Assembly: GCF_000003605.2 (NCBI RefSeq)
Contig: NW_003138320.1
Location: 39,572-103,571 of the forward strand
DNA from: Saccoglossus kowalevskii
Taxonomy: Eukaryota; Hemichordata; Enteropneusta; Harrimaniidae
Direction: 5' to 3'
DNA: 64,000 nucleotides
In this document: positions 1 to 13,900 of the stretch, piece by piece
Layout: every line of letters begins with the position of its first letter
Position numbering within the stretch: the first letter of the stretch is position 1
Program-made: the position numbers and the translations under genes
Notes under the pieces: generated by a model
Databases searched by the model: none
What the model saw: only the letters and a program-made list of their open reading frames with translations
What the model was told of the DNA's origin: nothing

Positions 1-222
1 GCCTATCATGTAATGGTGAATGCCTATCATGTTATGTTGAATGCCTATCATGTGATGGTGAATGCCTATCATGTGATGGTGAATGCCTATCATATAATGG
101 TGAATGCCTATCACGTTGTAGTGAATGCCTATCACGTTGTGGTGAATGCCTGTCATGTAATGGTGAATGCCTATCATGTAATGGTGAATACCTATCACGT
201 TGTGGTGAATGCCTATCATCTA
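1..222. repeat. 21-bp tandem repeat array
   Basis: About eleven copies of a 21-bp unit, roughly AATGCCTATCATGTAATGGTG, run from the window edge to about 222, so the array is cut by the edge. Because 21 is a multiple of three the array stays open and translates as a repeating VNAYHVM heptad. This follows from the period and is not evidence for a gene. Copies differ mainly at ATGTAATG versus ACGTTGTG. Confidence 0.9.
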
Positions 223-3200
223 GTGAAAACGACTAGAATAGGACAGTCATGGCTTTCCATAAATATGTGTCTATATACAGTAACTTTTGTGAGAGTCCAA
301 TCTCATGATAGACTCTCGTTCTATACATGCTGTCCCTTGTTCATCCAGTATAGGCAGGTTTAGACACGAACTGATGATGATGATAAAAATCATTTAGCCG
401 AACATAGAGAAAAATATCAACACAACTCTGGTTGTCTGGTGTCATGTTGTTACAGAATCTTAAATTCGAATTCAAACATGGTATTATAAGCATATGTAAA
501 TTGCGTTATGGAAGAGAAATTCCTTTTAGATATTCGAAACCTACTAAATTACTCTAGTTGTATATATATATATTTGTGTGATTTTTTTTTTTGCATTTTT
601 ATATTTCACCGAACAAAATGTATGGAGGAAACACTTTTGACAGAGACTCCAATGTAATCGCAAATATATTCTAGCTTCTTGAAGGGATGAACAAAATTTC
701 GCTCCCACATATATACACCATGGCATAATGGCCTGTTGTTAAGAAGGAGGATTGGCCCCACAGCGACCAAGATCGAGACCAACATTATTACATCTTAGCA
801 ACCATTGAGACATGTTTAGTGAATGATAGCTCTAAAAGGAGAAATAGAGTTGAAGAGTACATACGAAGCCTTTGGAGAGATGCACATATTCATTGAGACT
901 CAATTAATTCACTGAGAAACATACTCACTGATTTAAATTACCTGCACAAACAAATCCTTAGCTTTCATGAGAGCTAGTTATTACACAATTTCTAAATATG
1001 CCTTGATCGATGAAATGTTATCTTACTCTTCTGCACATTAATAATCATTATTTTGCCTTAACATTGTTACCCAGGACTATGAGATATTGCAATCTTTGTA
1101 GCAACATAATGAGAGGATGTATTGTGTTGAAAACCATTACAACTGACTATTAGCTCCGGTTTGATTGTGCCATGTACTTATTAGTTTTGTTAGATCGTCG
1201 TAATCAAGTTTGTTTGCCAGGAAGAACACAATTACCATGCAACTACGGAGCCCGATGAGCATCCCTAAATTAATTCTAAATTATGTTTAAATTTTGACAC
1301 CGCTTTCATAATACTTACAATGATTGGCAATATTCACTCGTGATTGGCAAAAGTCACGTGCGATTGCTAGTTCTGATCGCTAATTACATGAATGTCATGG
1401 CCAACCAACAAGCTCACATGAATGAACAGTTCATCAAACTGATTTTCAGCAAAATTCTGATTTGGGAATATTCATATAGACTATTAGTGCTAACAGCGTG
1501 CAATAGATGAACGATAGAAATACAAAGCATGAGTGAAAGTCATGTGATAATGACGTCAAGCGCGTCGAAATAAGTGGAACTTGCTATATACGCCGTGTAA
1601 AGTACTCATCGGAAATCACAGTGTACTATTGGCAGTCGTGTCCATTAGTGACACTGATACGAATTATATGTTTATCGATAAATTCCTGTCCTATACTTCT
1701 ATGTAGAGTACAGTGTGGGAGGGGGGATTAATACCGCATTGACCTGTGTCGATGATAACATTAAAATTGTCGCTTTTTCGCATAAGTCTAAGATGAGTTG
1801 TTACATTGGGAGGAAATGATTAATTTTCCCAGTTGGAATTTAATGGGAAAGTACGTTAATTACGTTTTCTATGTGTTTATAGCTTACGATTTTAAACAAT
1901 TTTCAAAAAAATGGAAATGGTTGTATCTGTGATATTGGCACGCAAATTACTACTCGAGCTTAATACGTCCTATATTATGCGGTCACACATTTGATATTCC
2001 ATTTCTCTCATAAATCCGTTTTGCAGCTTACAACGGTTAAAAATTAACACAGTAATCGTAATTTATGAACGCGTATTCAACTTGAAGGACAGCGTCGAGG
2101 CTCTTTCGCATAAAAGACCGCCTTTCATACACACCCAATACCGTCAGTTTATAAAACTGCGATTAAGGATTATACAATTTATTTTTAGAGTCATTTACTT
2201 TATGTAAGGTTTTCATTGGTAACGTAATTACTATTTATACAGTCAAATAAAACGATGATCTTTTCGTAATCTGTTAAATGTTGCCACTATACAGACACGA
2301 TTCTGCGTTGAGTATTGGGAAAATTTGAAATAAAGTCTCCCGTATATGAGGCGTTATCAAATATAATGTAAAACGGCTAAATAACTTATTGAAATATTGG
2401 TGTTTGTTGTCATAGCAACAAATAGATTTATATTACATAGATTGGATATATAGAAAATTATCATTTTACACTGCTTAATTACTCTGTCACAGAATATGTG
2501 AAACATATCAGCTTGGAGACTACTCGCATACAGTCTAGATCGCTTATTTTGTGTATCACTGTAATACAGCTCAATGTTGTTTTCATGCTCTAAAAACGAC
2601 TTAACGTTAAATAAATCTATGTGAACGCTTTATAACAGACTAACTCTGACGTAAATTAAATCGCTTAAAACTGTTGTTTAGCGGAGTTCGGTCGCCATAA
2701 CTGCGGGTGTATGTGAACGCATAAACGCACTCAAGTAATTGGAAGCGTTGTACACGAAGGACCTGACCGTGAGCATAAGTTCCCTTGGAATGAATCGGAG
2801 CTTTCTACCTGTAACGATTTGAACATCAAGACGACTATGAATGGTTCTTACAAAAAAGTTTCAGTTGTGTTCAGGAAAATGTCGAACGAGTTGTCAAAAC
2901 TTGGTATTACCCGGGGTACATATTTAACGATCACCAGATCAGTACAAACACGAGGTGAAAATAATAGGATCAACCTACAAATAAACCGTAGACAAAAATT
3001 GCGGTGGTCAAAACAGGAAAAGTTGTCTATTTCATTCAACGCTTCTAGGAAACTATGATGGCGCTTATTTGCAAACCAACCTGCAAAGCAGTATCATTGC
3101 TCATCAGCGTGCTAATCGTAACGCCGCGCTTATATTTAATTACGTGTAGAACTTGGTAATAGTCATATTAATCTATTATTAACTTTTTAGAGGAGAAATA

Positions 3201-4768
3201 GAATTATACTAGTACTTCATTGTTAGCTTATAGACTTATAGACGGGTTGGGTTACCCCTTTGCTGTGAAAAGACGTCATAAATGAATGTTGGTGGGTCAG
3301 CATTTCCACTTTCACTAAATTACGCGTGTGTGTAAGTCTGACAATATCGTCGCTGAGCGATGCACCCAGGCATCAATTCATCTATTCTCTCGATAACTTT
3401 GTATAGACGTAATCAAATAATAAACATATCGTTCATCTTATAGTAGTAATGCAAGTCACTGTATTGCCAACAGAGACGTAAATGTGGTATAACATGTAGT
3501 AAAGAAACGCGTTCAATTCATTAGTATTCATTGGTACGCATGCGCCAGGTAGTGAATGATGCAACATAGTCACGTAGTGTATCGAATTGAATATATTCAC
3601 TTTTCCGATGCTGTATGTCATGGGTATGACTACAGGGAATGGAATGCATTTATGATATTTGTGAAGAGAGTAGTTTTTAATTATTCAGATTTTCACTTGC
3701 ATCGTGAGTAGAAGACGCGTAGTTTACCTGAGAAGTAAATTATTAAAAAAACATCCCAAAAATGAAATTATTCTGATTATTTTTGTCAATCTCTCTCGTC
3801 TTACAATGTAAATCAAGTTACTAATACGATATCGTGTACGCAATAACCATTATATGCAAATCACAGCAATACCCTTTTATTTATTCATTCAGTCTAGTCA
3901 GTCTAGTTGCAGTATAACCATGCTACGACATGGAATTACAATTACGTAACTGAACTATGATCCATTTCTACAAATAGGTTATATACACTTGCAAATATAC
4001 AGATATTCTTAGATGTGTCAGTACTGTGGTTTTCGAGAGTGTATTTGACTTCTATTATGTTAAAAAACAATATTGTGAATCAGTCTTTAAAACATAATAT
4101 TATTATTTTAAAAATATTTTTAATATTACAATGCGTTTATCAGTTTCTGTTATTTCTATGTCTACCCTACATAGTTTTTATGGAATAAAGAACGACGCAA
4201 AGTGTATTAATGTTTAATATCGGGGCAAAGACGAGGATGTGCGCAATAATGGGTGAGACGGAGTCGAGCTCATTATTTTAGCAAATATTCCCGTCCGCAC
4301 ATTATCTAGATGAATATGATTTCTTCAACTGGATAAATAATGATGGGTTTGTTGTTCAAATTATCCATAAATTTGAAGAAACATTGAGTGTTGGCGAGTC
4401 GCACGCACATAAGCTTATTTGTGTGTGTGTGTGCATTGTCCTCAAGCACTGCCTTGATACCGTCTAAAAATCAGGGCTGCACGTGGTACTTACTGACCAA
4501 TGATAATGCGGCGTTTCATAATGAGCAGTCCATTATTACTTTCATTATCTTTATGAACGTAGAAAACATGACAAATTAAGTGAAAAGGCCGCTTAAAAAT
4601 TAAGGAATTATATCTGTTCGAAGAAGATAGAGGGTTTATAATTGTCTCAGTACTTGTGTAGGTATGATTGTTATACCATTTACACAATCATTGGAAGTGA
4701 ATCAAATACTTCATTCATATTACCGTTTAAATTTAACGCTAAATTTCAAATGCCTTCACCATCTTTAG
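223..4768. other. Unassigned DNA upstream of the first recognised receptor exon
   Basis: AT-rich sequence in which I recognise no coding exon. The receptor gene downstream lacks its signal peptide and the first part of its ligand-binding domain, so one or more 5' exons and the promoter should lie here or left of the window. The open frames at 2819-3058 and 4388-4579 show no match to the missing region. A perfect CRE palindrome lies at 1551-1558. No tandem repeat or transposon ends were noticed. Confidence 0.5.
1551..1558. promoter_or_regulatory. CRE-type palindrome TGACGTCA
   Basis: A perfect TGACGTCA, the consensus site for CREB/ATF bZIP factors, followed about 30 bp later by a TATA-like stretch (GCTATATACG). 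It lies upstream and on the sense side of the receptor gene, so a promoter is conceivable. One 8-bp match in several kilobases is weak evidence. Identical octamers at 48319-48326 and 60103-60110 have no gene beside them. Confidence 0.2.
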
Positions 4769-4909
4769 GGGGATATTAACGTTGCCTTGGAAGCAGTGGT
4801 GTCTCAAGTTTTCGATCCACCCCATCCGAAGCTCATGTTATTTGGAGGAGTTATGTCTACTGTGACTATAACTATGGCACGAGTTTTGGCACTATGGCAT
4901 GTCATCGTG
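4769..4909 (+). CDS. GABA-B receptor-like, exon 1 of those recognised
   Basis: Opens after an ATCTTTAG acceptor and closes at GTG|GTGAGT, phase 0 at both ends. It encodes GDINVALEAVVSQVF, then HPKLMLFGGVMSTVT and ends ALWHVIV. The KLMLFGGVMS stretch aligns with LMVFGGVCPS of human GB2 and with the GCSS loop of GB1. The preceding part, which in relatives holds the helix and strand ending near DTxCD, is missing, so this is not the true first exon. Confidence 0.88.
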
Positions 4910-7900
4910 GTGAGTATTACTATATGACCACCTCATTTTCCCGCAATATCTTTGCGTCAATACAAAACGTAAGGTGAATTTAGTAGTCTACGTGTATCTA
5001 CGTACTGTATTTAACTTTTTGTATGACATTATCTTTCTTGTCAAAGTGTTTTTTTTATTTTATGCGTTTTCTATAATTTATGCATGCCTCTATGTTATAG
5101 TTTTCAACCAAATGAACATAACTTCCTTTGGGCTACACGTCTTGATCAACATTTTGAAAACAGAAATCTGAAAAAAAATATGTCGGTGTTATTCTGTGTT
5201 ATGTGTCATGCAAGTTACATTTAGTCTGACTGAGAAAATACGAATATTGTGAAAACGATGTATCACATTGTTGCGTAATGGAAATGCACTAAATTAAACG
5301 ACTGTGTTCTTTACCCTTTAGGTATCACCTCTGGCTACGGCACCGACTCTGTCAAATCGTGATGAATTCCCCGGATTCTTTCGAACACATCCGAGTCAGT
5401 ACATCTACAATGATGCTAGATTGGAAATGTGTAAAGCTTTCGGGTGGACAACTGTTGCTACACTGTATCAAACGCATGAGAAATTTATAGTGGCACGTAT
5501 ATATCTGTTTGTCGTATAAGTTTTGATCAAATGCACGATATACGAGTGAAGACGACGTCAATATTATGATATGTTTTATCGTCAATTGAGAAAAAAACTT
5601 AAAGGGCGGCAGTCGTCGCGCCGCGCCCTATTCGATATGGGACTCATAGCGACGTATACAACGCGTGTAAAATACATTGTTTGTTTACATGAAATTCGAA
5701 CACGCGCTGCGCGACGACCACCGCGCACAATTGTCGCGTGACTTCTACTACTGTAACACCCATTAGCGGACCCACTACTGATATTATGACTGAGACGGCG
5801 ACTACTCGGTCTCAACATCACATTGTGTTAATTAGCTTATAGTCTGCCGTTCATTTATGTGAATACCAGAATGTCCTAGTGAATAATTCGTGGGCTCGGA
5901 GCAATTTATCACATCTGACTTCATTTTGGATAGTTTGGCGATCAAAATAAGTTGTTACCAACGTTGAAATTGCACAATGTTTGAAGGGCGGCAGTCGTCA
6001 CACTGCGCATATGCGACGTTTGTGTTGATAAACATCGTTTATCCAATGCGCTCTTCTAATGGAAATATGATATAAGTATGATATTTAACCTGGGCATGTC
6101 TTGCACTAATTAACGCCGGTGACCTTCTATCACCTAAAAAATATCTAATTAAAGCTTGGCATTGCCTCAGTTTGTACTGGTTGATCTGCGCTACAGTCAA
6201 AGTCGCCATCTTTGTTGATATGAGACCCACATATCTCGCGCAGGCGTGGCACGACAACTACCGCCCTTTAAAGTTATATTTAATCACTTACAATTGCGTC
6301 ATTTCATTATTTGCATTCATCAGGCCATGGACGCGTTTCACAAGCAACTCACTGAACGAAATATGAGTTTGTTAGTAACGGCAAGTTTTGATATTGATCC
6401 CAAAGAACAGTTAGCGAGACTTAAAGTAAGTTGAACTTATCTTCACATTTACCTAGTATCATCGTATAAATCACCTTCACCCCGAAGTTTTAAATTAAAA
6501 AAAAACGAATAATACGCATCACAAGTTTGTTTCCCTGATCTAGACACTTCGAAATCCATGTACCATATTACGAAATCAAGTAAGTCATGATTTGCAGACT
6601 ATCACATATAACAATTGTTATTTGTTTTTCTTTAACCCCATTTCTATAATTGTGGCTTCTACAGGGTGCTGATGCTAGAATTATTGCAGCTGCCTTTTAT
6701 CAAGACAGAGCATTGGAAGTTTTCTGCGAGGTGAGAGTTTTTTCATTTCGCGATTATCTATGAAGATTCTAGCTAAAGTCACAGTATTTCGCGCACTGAA
6801 TTGATGTTTCGTTATTTTCTTTACTTTTAATACAACATGCACGATTTTTTTGGAACTGAATTATGTTGATGATATTTTATGATCAAAATAGAATTCACAC
6901 CTTAAAAGATGTAATTACCTATTTTACGACGATTTATGTCGTTTCATTCCTTAGACTGTGTATACACCGTGAGTTTTCATACCATTTTCATTAAAATGAG
7001 TCACTAAGCGGCAGGTAATGCAAGCTCTAATGTTTATTGCATACTAGATCGGCCTCAGCCAACAAGTTTTAAACCCCAAGTTGGCAAATGAGTTGTTGCG
7101 TCCAGACATAGGCGATAACGTAACTGCACCCAGTCGGCTCGAGCAAAGATCGTACCCTCGGTCGATGCCCTTTTCATAATTAACTCAATGTTTCACAAAC
7201 TGCTTTTTTCATTTCATTCAAACATGTATTGCAGTTTTGTTAAATTTTACAATTGCAGATAATTAGTAGTCCCGGCAACCAATTTGATAAAGTTTTATGT
7301 TTGTTCAATGTCAGTGGTTCAGGTGGTTTATGATCTAAAAAGAATCTCTGAGTGAATCCGAGAGAATCCAGGAGAATCCGATATTGAGTTGTACATGTCT
7401 GATAATTCGTCATAAAAGGCATTGATAAAGTGAAAAGCTACAAGGAGTATCGTATTATTCAAAAGAAGTAAAAGAGAATATTCGCCAACCTTTTGACGCC
7501 GGCCTCTGAATGAGGACAACGGTATAACCTGTTGTTTTACGATGGTAATTGATTGAAGTTTGTAAACACAGTTAGGATTTTAGTCAAGTTTATATACAAT
7601 TCGTTCAACAACTTGGCCGATCCGAGTCGAGAGTTCAGATGAGCATAAGTCGGCACATAGTCAAAATCTTCCAAGGTGGGGCCCAGACAGGTTTCTTTAC
7701 GGTCCGTGCAAGAGCGTTGAGTCAAAGTTGTTGGTATGCGCCGACTAGCACATGCGAAGAGTATTCATCTGAATGCAGTCTTCAAATTATAACCATTAAT
7801 GTTGTCTGATGGAAGGATAAAGTAGTTGCTCGATGCGGTCTCCACAGCAAGCGGTCAGTCTAAGCGCTTTCCGCAGAGATAATTAGTACCGCATGCTGAT

Positions 7901-10900
7901 CATCGGTCCTCGATAATGGTCAATTACTTACTTACCTGCTGTTCGCAATACATATTGCATTGCTTCAACTTCCTGTTCTTTCTCCGTGTCGACTGAACAA
8001 TTGCTCTAGTTGTCTATAGTCAATCAATCAAATAATAATTAATAGTTAACAGAAGGTGTATTGCTTTCCTAGGCCAACGGTCCATATATAAACACTTCAA
8101 AACAATGCTTAAAATGTAATGTAGTCTTTGAAATTTATCAACGGTTGGTTAGAACGAATAATGTTGAGGGATTAACTCTCGTCTTAATGCGTTATAGGCT
8201 GGACAAATCAACACAAAATGATATTCATCCTCAACAAAATTAGCACGACATACTTTACAGACTCTTTCCGTATAAATTCTATGGGGTTAAACCCTGCAAC
8301 AAAAACAAAAAATGCGGACGAGTTTCAGACTGCGATTTAAAAATAAATATTTCTCCAGTTGTAAGGCACTCTTGAATTCAATGTAACTTGTGTTCATTTT
8401 AAAATTATGTATATTTGTCTTATTCTTCCAACTCTTTTTTACTATTTTATCAGTGATCCCTGACGTAGTCAATGCGGTGTTTATCTCATCGGATTACAAA
8501 TCTCAACTTGATGCAAATTTTAATCCTTGATTACACATCATAACTAACTAGCGAAACTAAAGTAATAAGTAAATTTGTAAACTTTTGATAACGAATCTTG
8601 TTTATGTAAAAACTCCGTGGTCACGATATGGGGTGTGCAGAAATAATTTCACCCGATGTATTCCAACTTCTTGTGACGAGCCTCTGTACTCTGTCTAAGT
8701 CTGGTCTGAATTGAGATGCTTGCTCCAAATGTTACATTTGCATAATACAGAGCTACTGCTGATTTTAGAACAAAGCTGTCAATAACCCCAAAACAGATAC
8801 GATTTAAAAATCAAAGGAAAAGGTTGGGCTTGATGATGATGCTGCATGGATTTAGACAATTATTGATCATTTAAACTTGAATCAATGTTAATACTTCGCC
8901 AAAAAACTACACTTTCTGTCAGTGGCATGTATAGGAAAGAAATTTGTGAGTAAATGTGTATAGCATCGACACAATTTGCCGGGAATTTTTTTTTTCATCC
9001 GATCCAATTTCTTCCTAGTAACAACTTGAAGGGGAAAAATGCCGAGATTATTCCATCAACGATATACTATAAAAATGTTATATCATTTTGCGTTTAGTAT
9101 GGCAAGATTTTTCTATTCAGTTCAGACAATGTTTGAGATGGTAATATTTTACTTTTAACGCGCGACGACCATATTTCACATGGCCCCAACAATTTTATTA
9201 TAAAGCCGATTTTTAGCGCAAGATTCTTATTTTGTGTTCGAACTATATATATCTGTTGAGTTCTTGGGGCATGTTTCACGGCTGCTACGTTACTGAGCGC
9301 GCCCGCGACAAAAAGAGGAGGGGTCGATTTCAAAACCAGTTATTCATGAACTGTACTGTATGATGTCCTTAGGAAATATATTACAAATGTACATACAGAA
9401 AACAAGATGTTTTAAATTGTATTTGTGTAGAACTGCATTGTGTTTATATGAATGAAAACTACATAGATGCCTGCAATTGATAATCAAAAAATAAAGGTTG
9501 GGCTTGATAATGCTGCGTGGATTGATTATTGACACTTAAACTGCATCGATATTGATACTGCCATAAAATACGTCATTTCCTGTCAGTGGCATGTATATGA
9601 CAGATCTGCGTTCCTGACATTCTGGGGAAAATATCATACAAGTACATACAAGTACACAAGTTAGATGCATGCTTTTCCATTGTGATATGGAACATAATGA
9701 AACAGAGAATGAAAGAATGAATAGAAAATATATACTATTTTCCCTAGGTTTATACAGTTTACCATGTTTAAATTAAATACTATACGTGTTCCTAAATATA
9801 AATGCACCGATCGATTCAATTCGAGCTAACAAGATGTTTATACGGCCTAGTAGCAAATGAGAAAATTATATTTGAAACTTTATTTATAATTTTACGTTTA
9901 CATTTGAATGATTGCCATCTATATTCAGATTGCCGCGGTCGCTAATTTAGCATCGTTTTAAGCATAATGTATAATCCTAATAATGATTGAAATTAACAAT
10001 ACTGATTCTACTCAATGGACATGAGCATTTGCCAGAACAAAAAAAATCAGAAAGCAGACACTAAAAGATACTGGTTTTGTTTTTTGTTTATAGGCGTACA
10101 AAATTGGTCTGTTTGGCCCGAAGTACGTGTGGCTCGTTCCATCTAGATGGCTGAAACAAGGCTGGTGGTTAGGTACTGACGAAGACTCGGTAGATTGTAC
10201 AGTTAATGAACTACTCGCTGCAAACAACGGAATGTTTGGACTCGATGTAAACGCATGGGATATCAGCAATGAACCCACAGTCAGTGGAATGGTATGCTCT
10301 TACTCGTTTATATTTATTTGACAAAAAATCAGTAAATTCGGGGAAGTGAGTGTTCGGTCTTATTCGGTGACACGTCGAGTATTAATCGAGTACGCCCTAA
10401 GCGTTATAAGTACATTAAAATCATTAAAATATGTCTCCGTATAGAGATAATAAACACATAAATGTTTTATAGCATCGATGCAATTTGCCGGGAAAACTTA
10501 TTTTTCTTCATCCGATCCAATTTCTTCGCAGTAATAAAAGACAAATGCCGAGATTTTTTCCGAAACTAGTTCCGAGATTATTCTATCAACCATATACTAT
10601 ACAAATGTTATAGTAATTTGCGTTTAGTATGGCAAGATTTTTCTATTCAGTTCAGACAATGTTTGAGGTGGTAATATTTTATTTTTAACGCGCGATTACC
10701 GTTTTTACATGGCCCCAACAATTTTATTCTAAAGCCGATTTTTAGCGCAAGGCTCCTATTTTGTGCTCGAACTATACATATATCTTGTGAGTTCTTAGGG
10801 CATGTTTCACGGCCGCTACGTTACTGAGCGCGCTCACGACAGAAAGGGGAGTGGTCGATTTCAAAACCAGTTATTCATATACTGTACTGTATGATGTCCT

Positions 10901-13900
10901 GAGGAAATATATTACAAATGTACATACAAATAGCAAAATGTTTTAAATTATATTTGTAGTACAAATATATTGTGTGTTTATGAATGAAAACGTCGGCAAT
11001 GGATAATCAACGTGCGCGACACAAAACTAAAAGTTGCAATTGCATAGTTACATATCTGCCTAAAACTACGCTTCCCTGATGAAAGTGAATTATCATCAAA
11101 CCTCTCCCTCCCTAACGCTTCTTTTCAAACAATTGTTAGCAGAATTATCTGTGACCTGTACTGCAATAATGTTGATTTTATTAATCAGTATCACTTCAAT
11201 GATTTAAATATGTAAATTAGAAATTATGTCACATTTAATCGATATCCAAACTCACATTTAACAATACAGGGATTTCAGTTTATAAATATGTGACATTTAC
11301 AGACTTCTCAGCAAATTAAATCGGTGTACGAGGCAGAACAGCAGGAGGTAAATCTCTACGGGTCCCTGTCGTATGATGCCATTTGGTCGATGGCTTTGGC
11401 GTTAGACAAGTCAGAAGAAAGGTTTCAGAATGGCGAAGCAGGTATTTTGTAATATATTTCTTTACGTTACATGTTTGAGTACTGCCAATGACGCGTAACA
11501 AAAGTATATTGTACAAATAGCGGAACACTTGAACCACAATGGCGGAACCGAAATAGTTGAACCGGGACCAGCATGGAGAAACTGACATTTCAGATAATAA
11601 TTATTTAGTTATTTATTATTGTTGTTAAACAATTAGAAAATAAGAAGTAAGCTCTACAAGAGGGATACAATTTGGATGTATGTTCGTAGAATTGTATGTA
11701 TCCACATATTGAACACATTACATATTAGGCTGTTGTAAAATTTAATAGTAGATTCGAATCCGATATATCCACGTTACTGTGTAGATTTAAATTGTTGATA
11801 AAATTGGTTTAAATCTATTGTAGTGTATATTTAAACCATTAATAAAGATCACTATTGTTGTGGATACAGTGTCCAGGTTTTGGTATAGTTAATATTGTCT
11901 TGAGGTTGTCTCATCTGTTTTTCGGTACCACTACTCATTTAACTGAACAAAGGCAATCAAGTCTATTTATTTTTTGGTTTTTATTATTTTATTCTAATTG
12001 TACTTTTCAGCATTTGCACATTCCATGCTAATGGTATGACAACTTACACTGAATGTAAACACGATGCAGACTACGCATGACTGCTGCGATCGCCAGGAAT
12101 TGCTAAACTAACGCTGATTGATATCCTCTTTTATAGGTTACCATGACAATGGTATACCCAAACAACTTCTAGATTACGATTTTTCTGACAATAATATGCT
12201 AAGAATCATGGAAGAAGAAATGCAAAATACATTTTTCAGAGGCGTATCAGTAAGTAGAAGTATGTTTTTTAAGAGGCTTGTATCGATTGGCTGAACAACC
12301 AAAACATCTAACCGACACGCCAATCATGTTTAGTGTTATATAGGAATATTGATCATGTGTATTCGTGTACGATAGACCATTCTCATTCACCGTGTGATCC
12401 CGCGTTGTGCGTGAAATCAAACGTAACAACAGAACAAAAAAGGTCATGGCGACGTCAAACGTGCGACGTGCGCCTCGACAAACGCGAAACCATTATAAGA
12501 GATCTCGCAGTGAACGTGAAATCGCATATCATATATCTGACGTTTGTAAAAAGGGTTTGGATGGCAACTTGTTCCATTTCATCATGGAAAGTAAATTTCG
12601 AATAGTATGTTTGTTCGTCAGATAAACTGTGCCCGCGATCAAGATATACATTTCCGTTTTATTTTTGTTCAAGACGTTTATCGTTTAATTACATTAAAAA
12701 CAAATTTTACCAAATGCATTGCACAAAGAATATTTGGCAACCTTTAACCTGATTTGAATATTACGTTACCGTCCATGTGAAATTTATTTATTTTCACAAA
12801 ATGGCCGGGACGTATTTTGTTACGTATCAAGACGCCATTCACACATGAACTGCCGACACCCAGAACACCTGAACACACATAAGTGTTCCGTGTGTGTTTG
12901 TTATTCTATAACACAAAGTCTTATAAAATAAACAACAAATTCGTTTGGAGAAGCTCGAGCACGAAAAAAATGGCTTGTGCATATAATATTATAACTTGAA
13001 TAATTCCCAAATGTTTGTATTGGTTCAGCTGGCTGATGGAAAATACTCGTGACGTAAAGTCGTATCACGACTCGTCAAATACTCGCAACGTTAGAGTAGT
13101 TTCATCTCCCGTCAAATACTCGTGACGTGAGAGTTGTGTCACTACTCGTCTTTGAATCGCAGTAATGCAGTTCACATGTCACTCGTCCTCCTTTAACTGA
13201 ACGAAGATATTTGATGTGCATTCGAATGTGGATTACGATTACGATTGCACGTTTATAAATACATGTACATATTCCCTCGCGATGATTGCCATTACTACCA
13301 ATTTCGCTCAAACAAAGAAATATTAATAATTTCAAAAACACAACTTCGTACCATTAGGGTACAAAACATTAACAAAAATCAAAGGAAGTTTTTTTCGAGA
13401 TTTATTTATTCTTGGATTTGGTTTGGTCTGTCGTCTTGTCTTGTTTCATTCGCTGATTGAATATTCTGATATTTCCCAACTGCCTCAGATATCTTGAAAT
13501 ATTTTCATTTCATTGCCGTTTTCTACCAATATTCAATGGACATTATATTGTGAATGAATAAATGAATGAATGAACGTACAGATACATAATTCAACTTTTC
13601 TAGCTTGAATTAATTTACTCTGATTATCGTTTGTCTGCAGGGTATAGTACACTTCGACGAGAATGGTGAGCGGGAAACGTTAGTTCACATTGAACAGAAT
13701 TTAGGTGAGTTGAATGCCACAATTAACGTTACACTTACTCATAAATGAAAATAAACAAAAATGTATTCATTTTTTGCGATAAAAATATAACGGTATTAAA
13801 CAGTTTGAGGTCTATTTGAGCATGTTATAATTGTAATAATTTAGTGAATGGCGGCCATTTTGTTAGATTGAGATTGGTTTCTATGGTGGAGTAATTATGC

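Larger units (their letters stand above)
6731..10093 (+). other. Intron 4 of the receptor gene
   Basis: A 3.4-kb intron. Its right half holds an antisense LINE remnant (about 8040-8795) and the repeat blocks at 8821-9600. The stretch 6731-8040 shows no recognisable gene or repeat; frames at 7328-7519 and 7537-7725 on the - strand have no family resemblance I can name. Confidence 0.7.

Noticed and set aside
13-363. Frame repeating VNAYHVM
   Set aside because: Translation of the 21-bp array at the window edge; the unique part after it resembles no protein.
2819-3058. 79-residue + strand frame upstream of the receptor
   Set aside because: No resemblance to the missing N-terminus (no signal peptide, no flytrap motifs) and it overlaps an equally long antisense frame.
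4388-4579. Frame starting MLASRTHISLFVCVCALSSS as receptor signal peptide
   Set aside because: The hydrophobic start is tempting, but a GTGTGTGTGT run makes it, nothing after it matches the flytrap domain, and no donor joins it in phase to 4769.
8951-11009. R2a and R2b as paired long terminal repeats
   Set aside because: They enclose a functional host exon and no element proteins, and have no terminal signatures; independent copies or a local duplication fit better.
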